A stretch of DNA of 64,000 nt from Myroides odoratus DSM 2801. GTDB lineage: Bacteria > Bacteroidota > Bacteroidia > Flavobacteriales > Flavobacteriaceae. Where the stretch lies: contig NZ_CM001437.1 of the NCBI RefSeq assembly GCF_000243275.1, positions 621,580 through 685,579 of the forward strand. Direction: 5' to 3'. Position 1 is the first letter of the stretch; every line of letters begins with the position of its first letter. Positions 1 through 8,939 of this stretch are shown piece after piece. Below the pieces are notes generated by a model, which was given only the letters and a program-made list of their open reading frames with translations, ran no database searches and was not told the DNA's origin. The position numbers and the translations under genes are program-made.

Positions 1-752
1 AAGGTAGTGTTATTCGCAATTTCTTCCACAGCAACAGAAACAGCATTTCCTTCTGAATCTGTCACAACCAAACGATCATTCACCAAAGTAAAACTAACGT
101 TGGTCGTATTTAATCTAGACCAATCAATTTGGTGTTCGTTTCCATTCTCATCATAGTAAACAAACGTATTGTTGGTTGAATCGTAATTTACGTTTCCATA
201 CGTTCCTTTTAATTCGTTGATGATATTTTCAATGAACTCATTATTATTGGTAATGTGGTTAATGAATTCTACGTTATCTCCTAACTTTGTGATGAACTCT
301 TGGTTCTCAACCAAGTTCGTAACGAATGTAGTATTGTTTGCAATTTCTGCAACTGCAAGATATACACTGTGATTTTGATTATCTGTAACTACTAAAGACT
401 CTTCTCCATTTTTTGTAGGGTTACCTGCAATAGTAAAAGAATAGTTTTTTCGATCAATATAGGTATCACCAGAAAGTAACGGCGTCCAAGCATTTGACTT
501 CCAATAGTAAAATCCTGCAACTAACTCAGTATTCCCTGTATGATACACTAATAAACTTTCAACTCTCTCTCCTTCTATAGGATTAAAATCAGTACTAGTT
601 TTCAATTCTACTCTAGGTAGTAAAACCCCTTTTTTCAAAGCAACAACATCTAATTGAGCAGAGCTAGCTGCTTTTTTAGTACCTATACCAACTTGAGCCA
701 TTGCTGAACTACTCAATATAAGTGCTACTAACGGAATTAATCTTCTTATCAT
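1..752 (-). CDS. Repeat-containing secreted surface protein, 3' part outside the window
   Basis: Open frame from an ATG at 752 running off the left edge (about 250 codons seen, no stop). The first ~20 residues (MIRRLIPLVALILSSSAMAQ) are a Sec signal peptide. Mature N-terminus has the VGIGT...QLDVVALKKGVLLPRV pattern common in Bacteroidota surface proteins. From about residue 130 a repeat begins: the motif EIANNTT occurs twice, 324 bases (108 codons) apart, with Asn-rich linkers (e.g. FVTNLVENQEFITKL), so more copies probably lie beyond the edge. Function unknown; a secreted or adhesin-like role is inferred from signal peptide and repeats only. The decayed gene at 43831-44691 shares the KG(L/V)xxPRV segment and may be of the same broad class. 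Confidence 0.75.
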   Translation of the reverse strand, partial: MIRRLIPLVALILSSSAMAQVGIGTKKAASSAQLDVVALKKGVLLPRVELKTSTDFNPIEGERVESLLVYHTGNTELVAGFYYWKSNAWTPLLSGDTYIDRKNYSFTIAGNPTKNGEESLVVTDNQNHSVYLAVAEIANNTTFVTNLVENQEFITKLGDNVEFINHITNNNEFIENIINELKGTYGNVNYDSTNNTFVYYDENGNEHQIDWSRLNTTNVSFTLVNDRLVVTDSEGNAVSVAVEEIANNTT

Positions 753-794
753 ATTCAATTTTTTTTGTTATACAACTCATAAAATCTTGTCCTA

Positions 795-802
795 CAAAGC
801 TA
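795..802 (-). promoter_or_regulatory. -7 box TAGCTTTG of the surface-protein gene
   Basis: On the minus strand TAGCTTTG matches the Bacteroidota -7 consensus TAnnTTTG, about 45 bases upstream of the ATG at 752. I see no clear TTG at the -33 position, so this is a partial match. Confidence 0.45.
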
Positions 803-1314
803 CAACCATTATATTATCTTTAATAATAACATGTAATTTTTACAAAAAACAACTAAATAAATCCAAATAAATAACATTAAAATTATAAAATTATATTAAA
901 ATTGAATTTAATTCATATTCTATTTTTTGTCAATTATTCGCATTAAGTCACCTTTTACACCTGTTAAATTCTATTGCATTGAATTCGCCTTACTTATAGC
1001 GGGTTTAAGAATAAAAACAATCTCGAAATGAGCATTTCCTTGCAACGAAAAAAAATTAAATAATTCGTTTCTTGTTTTTTTTCACTTTTGAAAGAATAAA
1101 TATGAAAAACACAAAAAAAACGTCAGGCTGTACTCTATTTTACCAAAAGAGCAACACATCTCTTCTTTCAATTAATTATATGAAATAGTTGTAGTATCCA
1201 AGTCAAGAAAAATATTCCCAACTACTTGACTCTTATTATGAAGAAAGATGTAAAATACGGTTGAGTCTTATTCGCAATTACTATCGAACTATGTAGGAAA
1301 TAACTCGATAAAAG

Positions 1315-1366
1315 TTGGGTAAAGTATCACGTAGTAAGATGAACCTATTCGATTAACTTTACCCAA
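1315..1366. repeat. 11-bp perfect inverted repeat
   Basis: TTGGGTAAAGT at 1315-1325 pairs perfectly with ACTTTACCCAA at 1356-1366, separated by 30 bases. It lies in the otherwise empty 753-1433 gap between the surface-protein gene and the HTH gene. It could be an operator pair or a hairpin; no T-run follows either arm. Confidence 0.5.
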
Positions 1367-1394
1367 TAGTATACAGGAGATTTTTCTGGTCAAT

Positions 1395-1415
1395 GAAGGT
1401 CTATGTAAGACCTTC
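1395..1415 (-). terminator. Short hairpin downstream of the HTH gene
   Basis: GAAGGTCT / AGACCTTC with a 5-base loop, starting about 20 bases past the stop of the minus-strand gene at 1434. There is no clear T-run after it on the minus strand, so termination is only a possibility. Confidence 0.35.
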
Positions 1416-1433
1416 TTGCCAATTTAAGAACAA

Positions 1434-2072
1434 TTAATAGTCCGATAAATTCTTGATATTCGGTAAAAATGCTCCGCGAATACAAAATATTTCTCGAATG
1501 TCTTTCGGTTCCACTAAAAAGGAATCAAACGCAGGGTTATCACTAATGAATAACAATTCCCCTTCTGGTGTATAGCGCTTAAAGCGGTAACATAAAATCC
1601 CTTTTCCTTCTACAACTAATAGATAGATGTGCCAAGGTTTAATCTCACTTAAATCAATCTGTTTGGTCAACACATAAGAACTAACTTTTATAGTAGGATA
1701 CATATTTTCCACTCCAATCTGAAAGGCCATATCAATTTCTTCTTCCGTTGGAAAAACACAAGTGGGTGAAGTACCACAACACTTTTCTGCATTTAAAAAA
1801 TATTCTATATGATGATCTACAGAGATCATTTTTACGCGTCTATTTTCTAAATCAACATTTAAAACTGAATTGGGGTGAGCCAAAAATAAATCATTCAAAT
1901 CAATTTTATGTTTCTTGCAGATCGCGATAATTTTATCATAGCGCATGGTTTCACGAACCTTCCACGAGGATAAAGTATTGGGTTTAATCCCCAATAAGTT
2001 AGCTAACTCTAGATCATTCTTGTATCCAAGTAGTTGTTTCAATCTTTTAATTACTTCGTTTGCTTGTAACAT
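1434..2072 (-). CDS. CI-like HTH protein with degenerate S24 domain
   Basis: 212 aa. Residues ~1-65 form a phage-CI-repressor-type helix-turn-helix (LELANLLGIKPNTLSSWKVR is the recognition region). The C-terminal half (~115-205) follows the S24/LexA-like fold pattern: VENMYPTIKVSSYVL aligns with the usual G-D-S-M-x-P-T motif, but the nucleophile Ser is Asn123, and no clear catalytic Lys follows in the ILCYRFKRY strand. It therefore probably binds DNA but cannot self-cleave. A Cys-rich spot (KCCGTSPTC, 97-105) lies in the linker. It stands alone, with no phage genes nearby, so it is more likely a domesticated regulator than a prophage repressor. Target unknown. Confidence 0.7.
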   Translation of the reverse strand: MLQANEVIKRLKQLLGYKNDLELANLLGIKPNTLSSWKVRETMRYDKIIAICKKHKIDLNDLFLAHPNSVLNVDLENRRVKMISVDHHIEYFLNAEKCCGTSPTCVFPTEEEIDMAFQIGVENMYPTIKVSSYVLTKQIDLSEIKPWHIYLLVVEGKGILCYRFKRYTPEGELLFISDNPAFDSFLVEPKDIREIFCIRGAFLPNIKNLSDY

Positions 2073-2949
2073 AACTTTCTTTCTTTTTCTTAATTCTACA
2101 TCTTCTTCTGTTCTCTAAAAATCAATTATCTTGCCAGAAAAATCGCAATTTTCGTTTTTAATGAAAACAATGTTAATATTATGTTACTATAAATTCATAA
2201 AAACTTAAAAACAAGCAACATAAAACAATAAAGCTTATTTTATTTTTAGTTTTTTATTAACAAAAAACTTTTAATTATCAAATAAAATCTAGGCTTAAGT
2301 TTCATTAAAAACTTTAATAGGATATCAATTACATTGAATAAATCGCGAATTGCCGTTCCAAAAACATTCGAAACAACGATACATCGATATTGGAAAAATG
2401 AAAATTCTTAGTATTGAGAATAAAACATACGCTCAGTGATACGAAATAAGAATAGCTTCATTATTTTATAAATAATGTAGCAGTAATCTTCCCTTCAAGT
2501 GCAATCAAGCAAATTTAAACATTACACAAATTAAACAAGGTATAGTTGATATTTTTACTACAAAACACACTTAAACTATAAAAAACAATAACGATTAAAT
2601 ATAAATTAACAATTAAACCACAAACCAAACAGTTTAAAACTATTCTAAAGACACACGATTTACCACATTTAGCTCAGATAATTTCTCGTATTGCGGATTT
2701 ATATCTATTTCACAAGTAAAAAAGATAAAACATGACATATTGTAGCTAAAAATCACATCCCCAACATTTTAAAGAATATGCATCTCTTTTTGTAAAAGAA
2801 AATAATATTTTTGGATAATTTCTACTCAATAAGGCTCAGAAATGGTTTTAAAAAGACACCCTCCTTACTGATTTTCCAAATTTAAGAGGCGAAGAACCTC
2901 TTTCAAATCCCGCTTTTATTTTACTATTTAACCTCAACTTGTGAAGAAT
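2073..2949. other. AT-rich non-coding stretch, nothing recognised
   Basis: About 880 bases without a supportable gene on either strand. It must hold the promoter of the HTH gene at its left end, but I see no clear -33/-7 pair. No repeat family shared with the rest of the window was noticed. Confidence 0.5.
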
Positions 2950-2950
2950 T

Positions 2951-2981
2951 AAAAAAAAACGCCAGGTAAAACTACCTGGCG
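2951..2981 (-). terminator. Rho-independent terminator of the SIMPL gene
   Basis: Perfect 9-bp stem CGCCAGGTA / TACCTGGCG (2960-2968, 2973-2981) with a 4-base loop; the minus strand then reads a run of nine T (2951-2959). It ends 23 bases past the stop codon at 3004. Confidence 0.9.
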
Positions 2982-3003
2982 CCAGTAAAAGTACGTTTAT
3001 TTT

Positions 3004-3705
3004 TTATTCTAATTCAAAACTAATTGATACAGATGTATTAATTTCAATTTCACCAACTGCTAATGTTTGATCCATTGATTCATCAGCTGCCGCACCTTTC
3101 AATGCATACATCGGTCTAAAAACAGGTGGCATAGAACCTCCACCATCAGTGACAACTAATACTTTCCCAACCTTTTGTCCCAAAGCCGTTGCATAATCCG
3201 TCGCTTTTTTCTTTGCTTCTTGTACAGCCAATTTTCTAGCTTCTGTTTGGTAAGAAGCTAATTGAGAAGATTTATATTCTACTCCATCAATTCGATTTAC
3301 TCCTTTTCCCATCACTCCTGCTACCAATACTTCGTATTTTGATAAATCTTCTAACGTAAGTGTAATCGTTTGACTTGCTTGGTAATAGTCTTTCTTATCT
3401 GTATAATCCTTATAAGAGTAAAAGCTAACGCGTTCCGTTTGAATGTTCTTTTCAGGAACTTTAGAATCTTTTAAATACTTTAAAACTGCTGAAACAGTTG
3501 CATCGTTTATTTTTTTAACCTCTTCTGCGGTTTTCCCTTTGTTTTCAATACCTAATCGAATCACTGCTTGATCTGGTACCGCTTTTATTTTACCTACCCC
3601 TTGTACTTGAATTTGAGGGATATTATTTCCTGTTGTAGCAACTTGTGCTTGAGCTGTTAACCCCATAGCTACACAAGCACCTGCTAATAAAATACTCTTT
3701 TTCAT
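3004..3705 (-). CDS. SIMPL domain (DUF541) periplasmic protein
   Basis: About 233 aa from the ATG at 3705, chosen because it begins a clean signal peptide (MKKSILLAGACVAMGLTAQA); the frame stays open 15 codons upstream without signal-like features. The mature protein shows the SIMPL/DUF541 pattern of the BP26/OMP28 family: IQVQGVGKIKAVPDQAVIRLGIENKGKTAEE at the start, a Tyr-rich centre, and a paired beta-alpha-beta half ending in EINTSVSISFELE. Known relatives are periplasmic or envelope proteins implicated in stress tolerance; the molecular role is unsettled. Single gene with its own -7 box upstream and a terminator downstream. Confidence 0.85.
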   Translation of the reverse strand: MKKSILLAGACVAMGLTAQAQVATTGNNIPQIQVQGVGKIKAVPDQAVIRLGIENKGKTAEEVKKINDATVSAVLKYLKDSKVPEKNIQTERVSFYSYKDYTDKKDYYQASQTITLTLEDLSKYEVLVAGVMGKGVNRIDGVEYKSSQLASYQTEARKLAVQEAKKKATDYATALGQKVGKVLVVTDGGGSMPPVFRPMYALKGAAADESMDQTLAVGEIEINTSVSISFELE

Positions 3706-3732
3706 CTTGTATATTTTCTTAATCGTTTCTAA

Positions 3733-3740
3733 CAAATATA
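3733..3740 (-). promoter_or_regulatory. -7 box TATATTTG of the SIMPL gene
   Basis: Minus-strand TATATTTG fits TAnnTTTG exactly, about 28 bases upstream of the chosen ATG at 3705. This supports that start over the longer frame. No TTG at the expected -33 spacing. Confidence 0.55.
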
Positions 3741-3796
3741 GCGAACTCACTCAAAAAAATCCGTTTACTGTTCATTTTATAGCAAACCTTTAACAC

Positions 3797-4444
3797 CTAT
3801 ATTTTATTGGTTTTAGCCAAAATTAGGAGTAAAACAATGGGAATCAATAGTAAACCGATCAAAAATAATTGTTGTTGAAGCAGTTCTGGATAGCGAATTA
3901 ACGTCAAAACTAACCCGCCAATCGCTCCTCCGAAATGGGCTGCATGTCCGATATTATCACTTTTCTTTTTCATACCATATAAACTATACAGTAAATACCC
4001 TAAGGCAAAAATATATCCCTTTATCCCTATAGGAATAAAGAACAAATACAATTTTAAATCAGGATACAATAATATAGACGCATATACCACGCCAGTAACT
4101 CCTCCCGAAGCTCCAACCGCATAATATTGTCTTTGTTTGAAATACAATTGGTAAGTCAGAATGTTCCCTATGATAATACTCAATAAGTAAATCAGTACAA
4201 AGTAAAAACTTCCACTAATAGCCACTACAATACCAGAGAACATATATAAGGTAAACATATTAAAGGCAAAATGCATCCAATCTACATGCAAAAAACCAGC
4301 AGTAATCATACGGTAAACCTCTCCTTTGCGAATGCGATCTAAATCAAAATTGTACTTCGCAAAAAAAGAATAATCCTGCAGTCCCTTATAAGTGACAATT
4401 CCAGAAGCAATTAAAATAACTAAAATAATAGGAGCTATATCCAT
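3797..4444 (-). CDS. Rhomboid family intramembrane serine protease
   Basis: 215 aa with six or so hydrophobic segments. Hallmarks of a catalytic rhomboid are present: HFAFNMFTLYMFSG (~58-71, the H/N-containing second segment), GASGGVTGV with nucleophile Ser113, and the general-base His170 in GHAAHFGGAIGG. It cleaves transmembrane substrates within the inner membrane; the substrate here is unknown. Stand-alone gene, convergent to nothing obvious; it sits head-to-head with the acyltransferase gene at 4548. Length fits the small bacterial rhomboid core without an added cytoplasmic domain. Confidence 0.9.
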   Translation of the reverse strand: MDIAPIILVILIASGIVTYKGLQDYSFFAKYNFDLDRIRKGEVYRMITAGFLHVDWMHFAFNMFTLYMFSGIVVAISGSFYFVLIYLLSIIIGNILTYQLYFKQRQYYAVGASGGVTGVVYASILLYPDLKLYLFFIPIGIKGYIFALGYLLYSLYGMKKKSDNIGHAAHFGGAIGGLVLTLIRYPELLQQQLFLIGLLLIPIVLLLILAKTNKI

Positions 4445-4518
4445 CTTTAAACATTTAAAATCCGTTACTTGGTGTAATTTATGTCGTAAATTACGGGCTA
4501 AAAATAGTCTAAATCGAG

Positions 4519-4526
4519 TATCTTTG
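4519..4526 (+). promoter_or_regulatory. -7 box TATCTTTG of the acyltransferase gene
   Basis: Exact TAnnTTTG match 22 bases upstream of the ATG at 4548. No TTG at the usual -33 distance. Confidence 0.5.
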
Positions 4527-4547
4527 CTAGTAAATTAAACCAAAATA

Positions 4548-5456
4548 ATGAAGTTATTAATTTACTATATCGCCTATCCTATCTTATGGCTTATTTCTAA
4601 ATTACCTTTTCCAATCTTTTACTTTGTATCAGATTGCTTTTTTGTTTTGCTCTTCCATATCGTAAGATACCGCCGTAAAGCAGTAACAGAAAACATCAAG
4701 CTAACGATGCCACATTTATCAGATCAAGACGTACAAAAAACAGTCAAACAATTCTATAAACACCTCTGTGATATCTTCTTAGAGATGATAAAAACCTTCA
4801 CCATATCTGAAGAAGAGTTAAAAAAACGCTTTCAATTCACCAATTTAGACACTATTTTAGAGGTAGAGAAACAAGGCAAAAGTGCCTTGCTTTTTTGTGC
4901 ACACTATGCTAATTGGGAATGGTTGATTATTTTGGATAAATTCATCAGTTTCCAAGGCTATGCGGTATATAAAAAACTAGGTAACCCTCATTTTGACAAC
5001 TTATTTTTGAAGATTCGCACGCGTTTCAATACTCGTTTAATCGAAATGAAAGAAACCATTCGCGTGATTCGTCAAAATGAAGTGGACAAAAACCACGGTA
5101 TTTATGCTTTTATCAGTGATCAATCTCCAATGATTGGAGATGCAAATTACTGGCAAAACTTTATGGGAATTGAGGTTCCTGTATTCACTGGTGGGGAAGC
5201 ATTGTGTAAAAAATTCAATATGGAACCCATGTACCTAAAAGTTGAATATGTAAAACGCGGGCATTACCAAGCTACATTTATTCCTCTTCGCAAGGAAGGA
5301 GAAAACGTAAAAGAAATTCCCAATTATGAATTAACCAATCGCTTTTTACAAGAGGTTGAAAAACAAATACTCGAAGCTCCTGCTTACTATTTCTGGACAC
5401 ACAAACGATGGAAGCACAGAGGCAAAAAACCGGCAAACATCAAGTCCTTCCAATAA
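4548..5456 (+). CDS. LpxL/HtrB-type lipid A acyltransferase
   Basis: 302 aa, the usual length for late lipid A acyltransferases. N-terminal hydrophobic anchor (~1-40), then the catalytic HX4E motif AHYANWE (H~119) of this family, and the conserved FISDQSP segment (~185-191) plus the C-terminal YYFWTHKRWKHR typical of Bacteroidota homologues. It should transfer an acyl chain from acyl-ACP to the lipid A precursor at the inner membrane's cytoplasmic face. Monocistronic: it is followed by about 100 bases before the aminopeptidase gene. Exact acyl chain and position cannot be told from sequence. Confidence 0.88.
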   Translation: MKLLIYYIAYPILWLISKLPFPIFYFVSDCFFVLLFHIVRYRRKAVTENIKLTMPHLSDQDVQKTVKQFYKHLCDIFLEMIKTFTISEEELKKRFQFTNLDTILEVEKQGKSALLFCAHYANWEWLIILDKFISFQGYAVYKKLGNPHFDNLFLKIRTRFNTRLIEMKETIRVIRQNEVDKNHGIYAFISDQSPMIGDANYWQNFMGIEVPVFTGGEALCKKFNMEPMYLKVEYVKRGHYQATFIPLRKEGENVKEIPNYELTNRFLQEVEKQILEAPAYYFWTHKRWKHRGKKPANIKSFQ

Positions 5457-5552
5457 AGACCTCGATTATTTCTCTTTTTTCTGAGTAAAACACCTGAATT
5501 ATATTAGGTATAAAAATTGCATTTCGTACCTTTAACTGAAATTACACATATT

Positions 5553-7328
5553 ATGACACATATAGAAAAGCTAAACGCTATTCGTTCTTTGATGAAAGAA
5601 CAAAAAATAGACGCCTATATTATCCCTTCATCGGATCCTCATATCAGTGAATACTTACCCGAATATTACAAGTGTATTGCTTGGACTTCTGGTTTCACAG
5701 GTTCGGCTGGAACATTAGTGATTACCCAACAATTTGCTGGTTTATGGACAGATTCACGTTATTTTGTTCAAGCAAATGAACAATTAGCTCATAGTGGTTT
5801 TGAATTAGTAAAATTGAAGGTGCAACACATGCCAGAATATGTGGACTGGATTGCAAGTCAATTTGAAACGGGTGTTGTGGCATTTGATGGAAATTTAGCT
5901 TCTTTAGCTGTAGCTAATGCCATTCAATCAACATTAGCTCCTATTGGTTTTACCATTAACGGTCATGTGGATTTACTAAGTCCTATTTGGCAAAATAGAC
6001 CTGCACTACCTACAGAAAAAGCCTATACGTTACCGTTGACTACAACAGGCCAAAGTACAGCAGATAAATTAGCTAAAGTACGCACCATACTCAAACAAAA
6101 AAGAGCCACGTGTCATATCATTTCCTCTTTGGATGATATTGCTTGGTTATTAAATATTAGAGGAACGGATGTACCTTGTAATCCTGTAACGTTGAGCTTT
6201 GTTTACCTTGATGCAGAAAAAGCAACCTTGTTTATTGATGCAACTAAATTAGAAGCAGCAACCAAGCAAGAACTAAGCAACTTTGGTATTGCAATTGCAG
6301 ATTACAGTAGCCTACCTCAAACCATTGCAGCTATTCCTGCTGGAAGTACGATTCTACTAGATCCTAAACGCACGTGTTTTGCAACATATGACAGCGTTCC
6401 TGCTACAGTAAACATCAAAGAGGATATGAATCCTTCCACTTTACTAAAAGCAATTAAAAACGACGTTGAAATTGCACACGAAAGACAAGCTATGATTAAT
6501 GATGGTGTTGCGATGACTAAATTCTTCAAATGGATTGAAGAAAATGTAGCTAGTGGCACCTTGACCGAATTAAATATTGCGGATCATCTACTTGGATTAC
6601 GCGCAGCTCAACCTGGGTTTAAAGACATTAGTTTCAATACCATTGCAGGCTATAAAGATCACGGGGCATTGCCTCACTATTCTGCTAATGAGCAAAGTAG
6701 TTATGACTTAAAAACAGAAGGATTATTATTAGTTGATTCGGGAGGACAATACGAAACAGGAACAACAGATATTACACGTGTTGTTGCTTTAGGTACACCT
6801 ACGCAAGAAGAAAAAGATGATTATACCATCGTTTTAAGAGGTACTATCGAAGGATCTATGGCAATATATCCGAAAGGAACACGTGGGTATCAAATTGATG
6901 CCATTACCCGAAGACCAATTTGGGCTACCTTGAGAAACTATGGACATGGTACAGGACATGGTGTTGGATTTTTCTTGAATGTACACGAAGGACCACACGT
7001 ATTCAACCCAACGCCTACGGATATTGCTATTGAAAAAGGGATGATTACCTCCATTGAACCTGGATTATATCGCGAGGGAAAACATGGAATTCGAATTGAA
7101 AACTTAGTTTTAGCTAAAGACTTAGATTCAAATCAATTTGGAGATTTCATGGATTTTGAAACGTTGACAATCTGTTATATCGCTACAGATTTAGTGGATA
7201 CAAAATGGTTAGAACAAACACATATTGATTGGTTAAACCAATACAACGAATGGGTATACAACAGCTTAAAAGATTTATTATCTGCCGAAGAAGCTTCTTG
7301 GTTAAGAGAAAAAACAAAAGCTATTTAA
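5553..7328 (+). CDS. Aminopeptidase P family metallopeptidase (M24)
   Basis: 591 aa from the ATG at 5553 (MTHIEKLNAIRSLMKEQKID); an in-frame ATG at 5517 would add 12 residues but gives no extra conserved sequence. Three-part architecture of the long Xaa-Pro aminopeptidases: N-terminal creatinase-like domain (~1-130), a second similar domain (~150-290), and a C-terminal pita-bread catalytic domain. All five metal ligands are visible: VDSGGQYETGTTDITR (two Asp), GHGTGHGVGFF (His), TSIEPGLYREGKHGIRIENLV (two Glu). Cytoplasmic; removes N-terminal residues preceding proline. Ends 8 bases before a strong bidirectional terminator. Confidence 0.92.
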   Translation: MTHIEKLNAIRSLMKEQKIDAYIIPSSDPHISEYLPEYYKCIAWTSGFTGSAGTLVITQQFAGLWTDSRYFVQANEQLAHSGFELVKLKVQHMPEYVDWIASQFETGVVAFDGNLASLAVANAIQSTLAPIGFTINGHVDLLSPIWQNRPALPTEKAYTLPLTTTGQSTADKLAKVRTILKQKRATCHIISSLDDIAWLLNIRGTDVPCNPVTLSFVYLDAEKATLFIDATKLEAATKQELSNFGIAIADYSSLPQTIAAIPAGSTILLDPKRTCFATYDSVPATVNIKEDMNPSTLLKAIKNDVEIAHERQAMINDGVAMTKFFKWIEENVASGTLTELNIADHLLGLRAAQPGFKDISFNTIAGYKDHGALPHYSANEQSSYDLKTEGLLLVDSGGQYETGTTDITRVVALGTPTQEEKDDYTIVLRGTIEGSMAIYPKGTRGYQIDAITRRPIWATLRNYGHGTGHGVGFFLNVHEGPHVFNPTPTDIAIEKGMITSIEPGLYREGKHGIRIENLVLAKDLDSNQFGDFMDFETLTICYIATDLVDTKWLEQTHIDWLNQYNEWVYNSLKDLLSAEEASWLREKTKAI

Positions 7329-7334
7329 TCATAT

Positions 7335-7370
7335 AAAAAAAACCGTCTACACTGAGTAGACGGTTTTTTT
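7335..7370. terminator. Bidirectional rho-independent terminator
   Basis: Stem ACCGTCTAC / GTAGACGGT with a 5-base loop (7351-7355), flanked by an A-run on one side and a T-run on the other. It serves the convergent aminopeptidase (+) and ung (-) genes. Confidence 0.93.
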
Positions 7371-7375
7371 ATACT

Positions 7376-8047
7376 TTATATTTGCCAATTGATTGGTTCT
7401 TGTCCTGTATCAACTAAATAATCATTAATTTTTGAAAAAGGTTTACTCCCGTAAAATCCTCGATACACAGACAACGGAGAAGGGTGTGCCGTTTCTATTA
7501 CAAAATGCTTCGATCGGTCAATCATCTTGCCTTTCTTTTGTGCGTAGCTTCCCCATAAAACAAATACAACATGTTCCAGTTCTGTAGCGACACGTTCAAT
7601 TACAGCATCTGTAAACGTCTCCCATCCTCTCTTTTGATGAGACCCAGCTTTAGAAGCTTCAACCGTTAAGGTCGCATTAAGCAATAAGACACCTTGTTTA
7701 GCCCAGCTTGACAAATCTCCATTGTGGATATTCTTAATCCCTAAATCCTCTTCCAATTCTTTAAATATATTCTTCAAACTTGGAGGGAACTTTACGCCTT
7801 TATGCACTGAAAAAGCTAAACCATTCGCCTGAAATTCACCGTGATAAGGATCTTGACCTAATATAACTACCTTAACATCAGAAAAGTCAAGACTTTCCAA
7901 GGCCTTGAATACTTGTTCCTGAGGTGGGTAAATTGTTTTTGTTTCTCTTTCTTGAGCCACAAAGGCTTGTAAATCTTTGAAATATGGCTTTTCAAATTCA
8001 CTTTGTAAAACCGTATTCCAACTGGTATGCTGTAATTTAAAACTCAT
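7376..8047 (-). CDS. ung: Uracil-DNA glycosylase, family 1
   Basis: 223 aa, normal for family 1 UDG. The water-activating motif VVILGQDPYHG (Asp~66) and the leucine-loop motif HPSPLSVYRGFYG near residue 187 are both intact, as is the GVLLLNATLTVE segment of the active site. Excises uracil from DNA in base-excision repair. Its ATG overlaps the stop of the upstream gene by one base (TAATG at 8045-8049), so the two are probably translationally coupled. Confidence 0.96.
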   Translation of the reverse strand: MSFKLQHTSWNTVLQSEFEKPYFKDLQAFVAQERETKTIYPPQEQVFKALESLDFSDVKVVILGQDPYHGEFQANGLAFSVHKGVKFPPSLKNIFKELEEDLGIKNIHNGDLSSWAKQGVLLLNATLTVEASKAGSHQKRGWETFTDAVIERVATELEHVVFVLWGSYAQKKGKMIDRSKHFVIETAHPSPLSVYRGFYGSKPFSKINDYLVDTGQEPINWQI

Positions 8048-8787
8048 TATTCTATATAAACCGTTCTTCGATAAGATACTACTTGCGTAGCGTCTCTTGC
8101 TTCAATTAATATCTGATTGTATTCGTTCAATCCTTTTTTAGGCTTGACAATTTGCTGACGTACCACCCAGAAAAATTCTTTTTTGTCTGGATCAAACTCA
8201 AAAGACACAAAATCAACAGGTTCGAACTTCGTTCCTGTTTCTTTGGCAATTTGCAATACTTTACACAAATCTAAGGAATAATCTAATGCTAATTTCTCTT
8301 GGGTTTCGGGTAATTGCAACGGTGAAATAATTTGTTGGTAATCGTTTAATGCAATACCAACACAATAGCTCACGCCCTTTACAGGTTCAAAATCGTAATA
8401 AAAGAAATATTTAGTCAAACATTTACTCATATCCACCACCGGATATCTCGATTCAAACTTGCGTATGCTGTCGTATGCGCTAATACTAACCCCTTTAAAC
8501 GTTAATCTACTGACCATATCTGCTCCTACTTTAGTCACCAAAAGATCTTCTAAATTCTTTTTTACGGTAGCAAAACCTTCTGGAACTAAATCGATGGGTC
8601 TATTACTATAATGATACCCGGTTGAGGATTTCTCTGCATCGACAAAGTAATTATAATAGGGACAAGCATCAATAAACAAATCACTTTGATAACTTCCTCC
8701 TATTTTTACCTTATTTTCATCTAAACATTGTGCCTGAATTTGAACAATACTTAAGAAAAGTAAAATGACCGACAGATATAACTTCAT
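8047..8787 (-). CDS. Secreted protein of unknown function upstream of ung
   Basis: 246 aa. Signal peptide MKLYLSVILLFLSIVQIQA followed by QCLDENKVKIGG. The rest is a soluble alpha/beta-looking sequence with several Tyr/Phe-rich strands (e.g. YFFYYDFEPVKG) and four Cys, probably periplasmic. I do not recognise a family. It is co-transcribed with ung (one-base stop/start overlap), although a link between a periplasmic protein and DNA repair is not obvious, so operon membership may be only positional. Confidence 0.65.
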   Translation of the reverse strand: MKLYLSVILLFLSIVQIQAQCLDENKVKIGGSYQSDLFIDACPYYNYFVDAEKSSTGYHYSNRPIDLVPEGFATVKKNLEDLLVTKVGADMVSRLTFKGVSISAYDSIRKFESRYPVVDMSKCLTKYFFYYDFEPVKGVSYCVGIALNDYQQIISPLQLPETQEKLALDYSLDLCKVLQIAKETGTKFEPVDFVSFEFDPDKKEFFWVVRQQIVKPKKGLNEYNQILIEARDATQVVSYRRTVYIE

Positions 8788-8887
8788 GTTATTAATATTT
8801 TATTAAGAAATCAAAAATATAAAACTTTTCAAATATTCCTCACTTTATGCGATTTATTTTATATCTGAATGCAGTAAAACTAGCGGT

Positions 8888-8930
8888 AAAAAACAAAAGC
8901 CACATGGTTGACATGTGGCTTTTGTTTTTA
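8888..8930. terminator. Strong hairpin terminator
   Basis: Perfect 18-bp stem (8889-8906 with 8912-8929) with a GTTGA loop; core CACATG / CATGTG with A-rich and T-rich ends. It lies 10 bases beyond the stop of the minus-strand gene at 8940 and can also work in the plus direction. Confidence 0.92.
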
Positions 8931-8939
8931 TATCCTTGT

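Noticed and set aside
3004..3750. Longer N-terminus for the SIMPL protein starting at 3750
   Set aside because: The extra 15 residues precede a normal signal peptide and would overlap the -7 box at 3733-3740.
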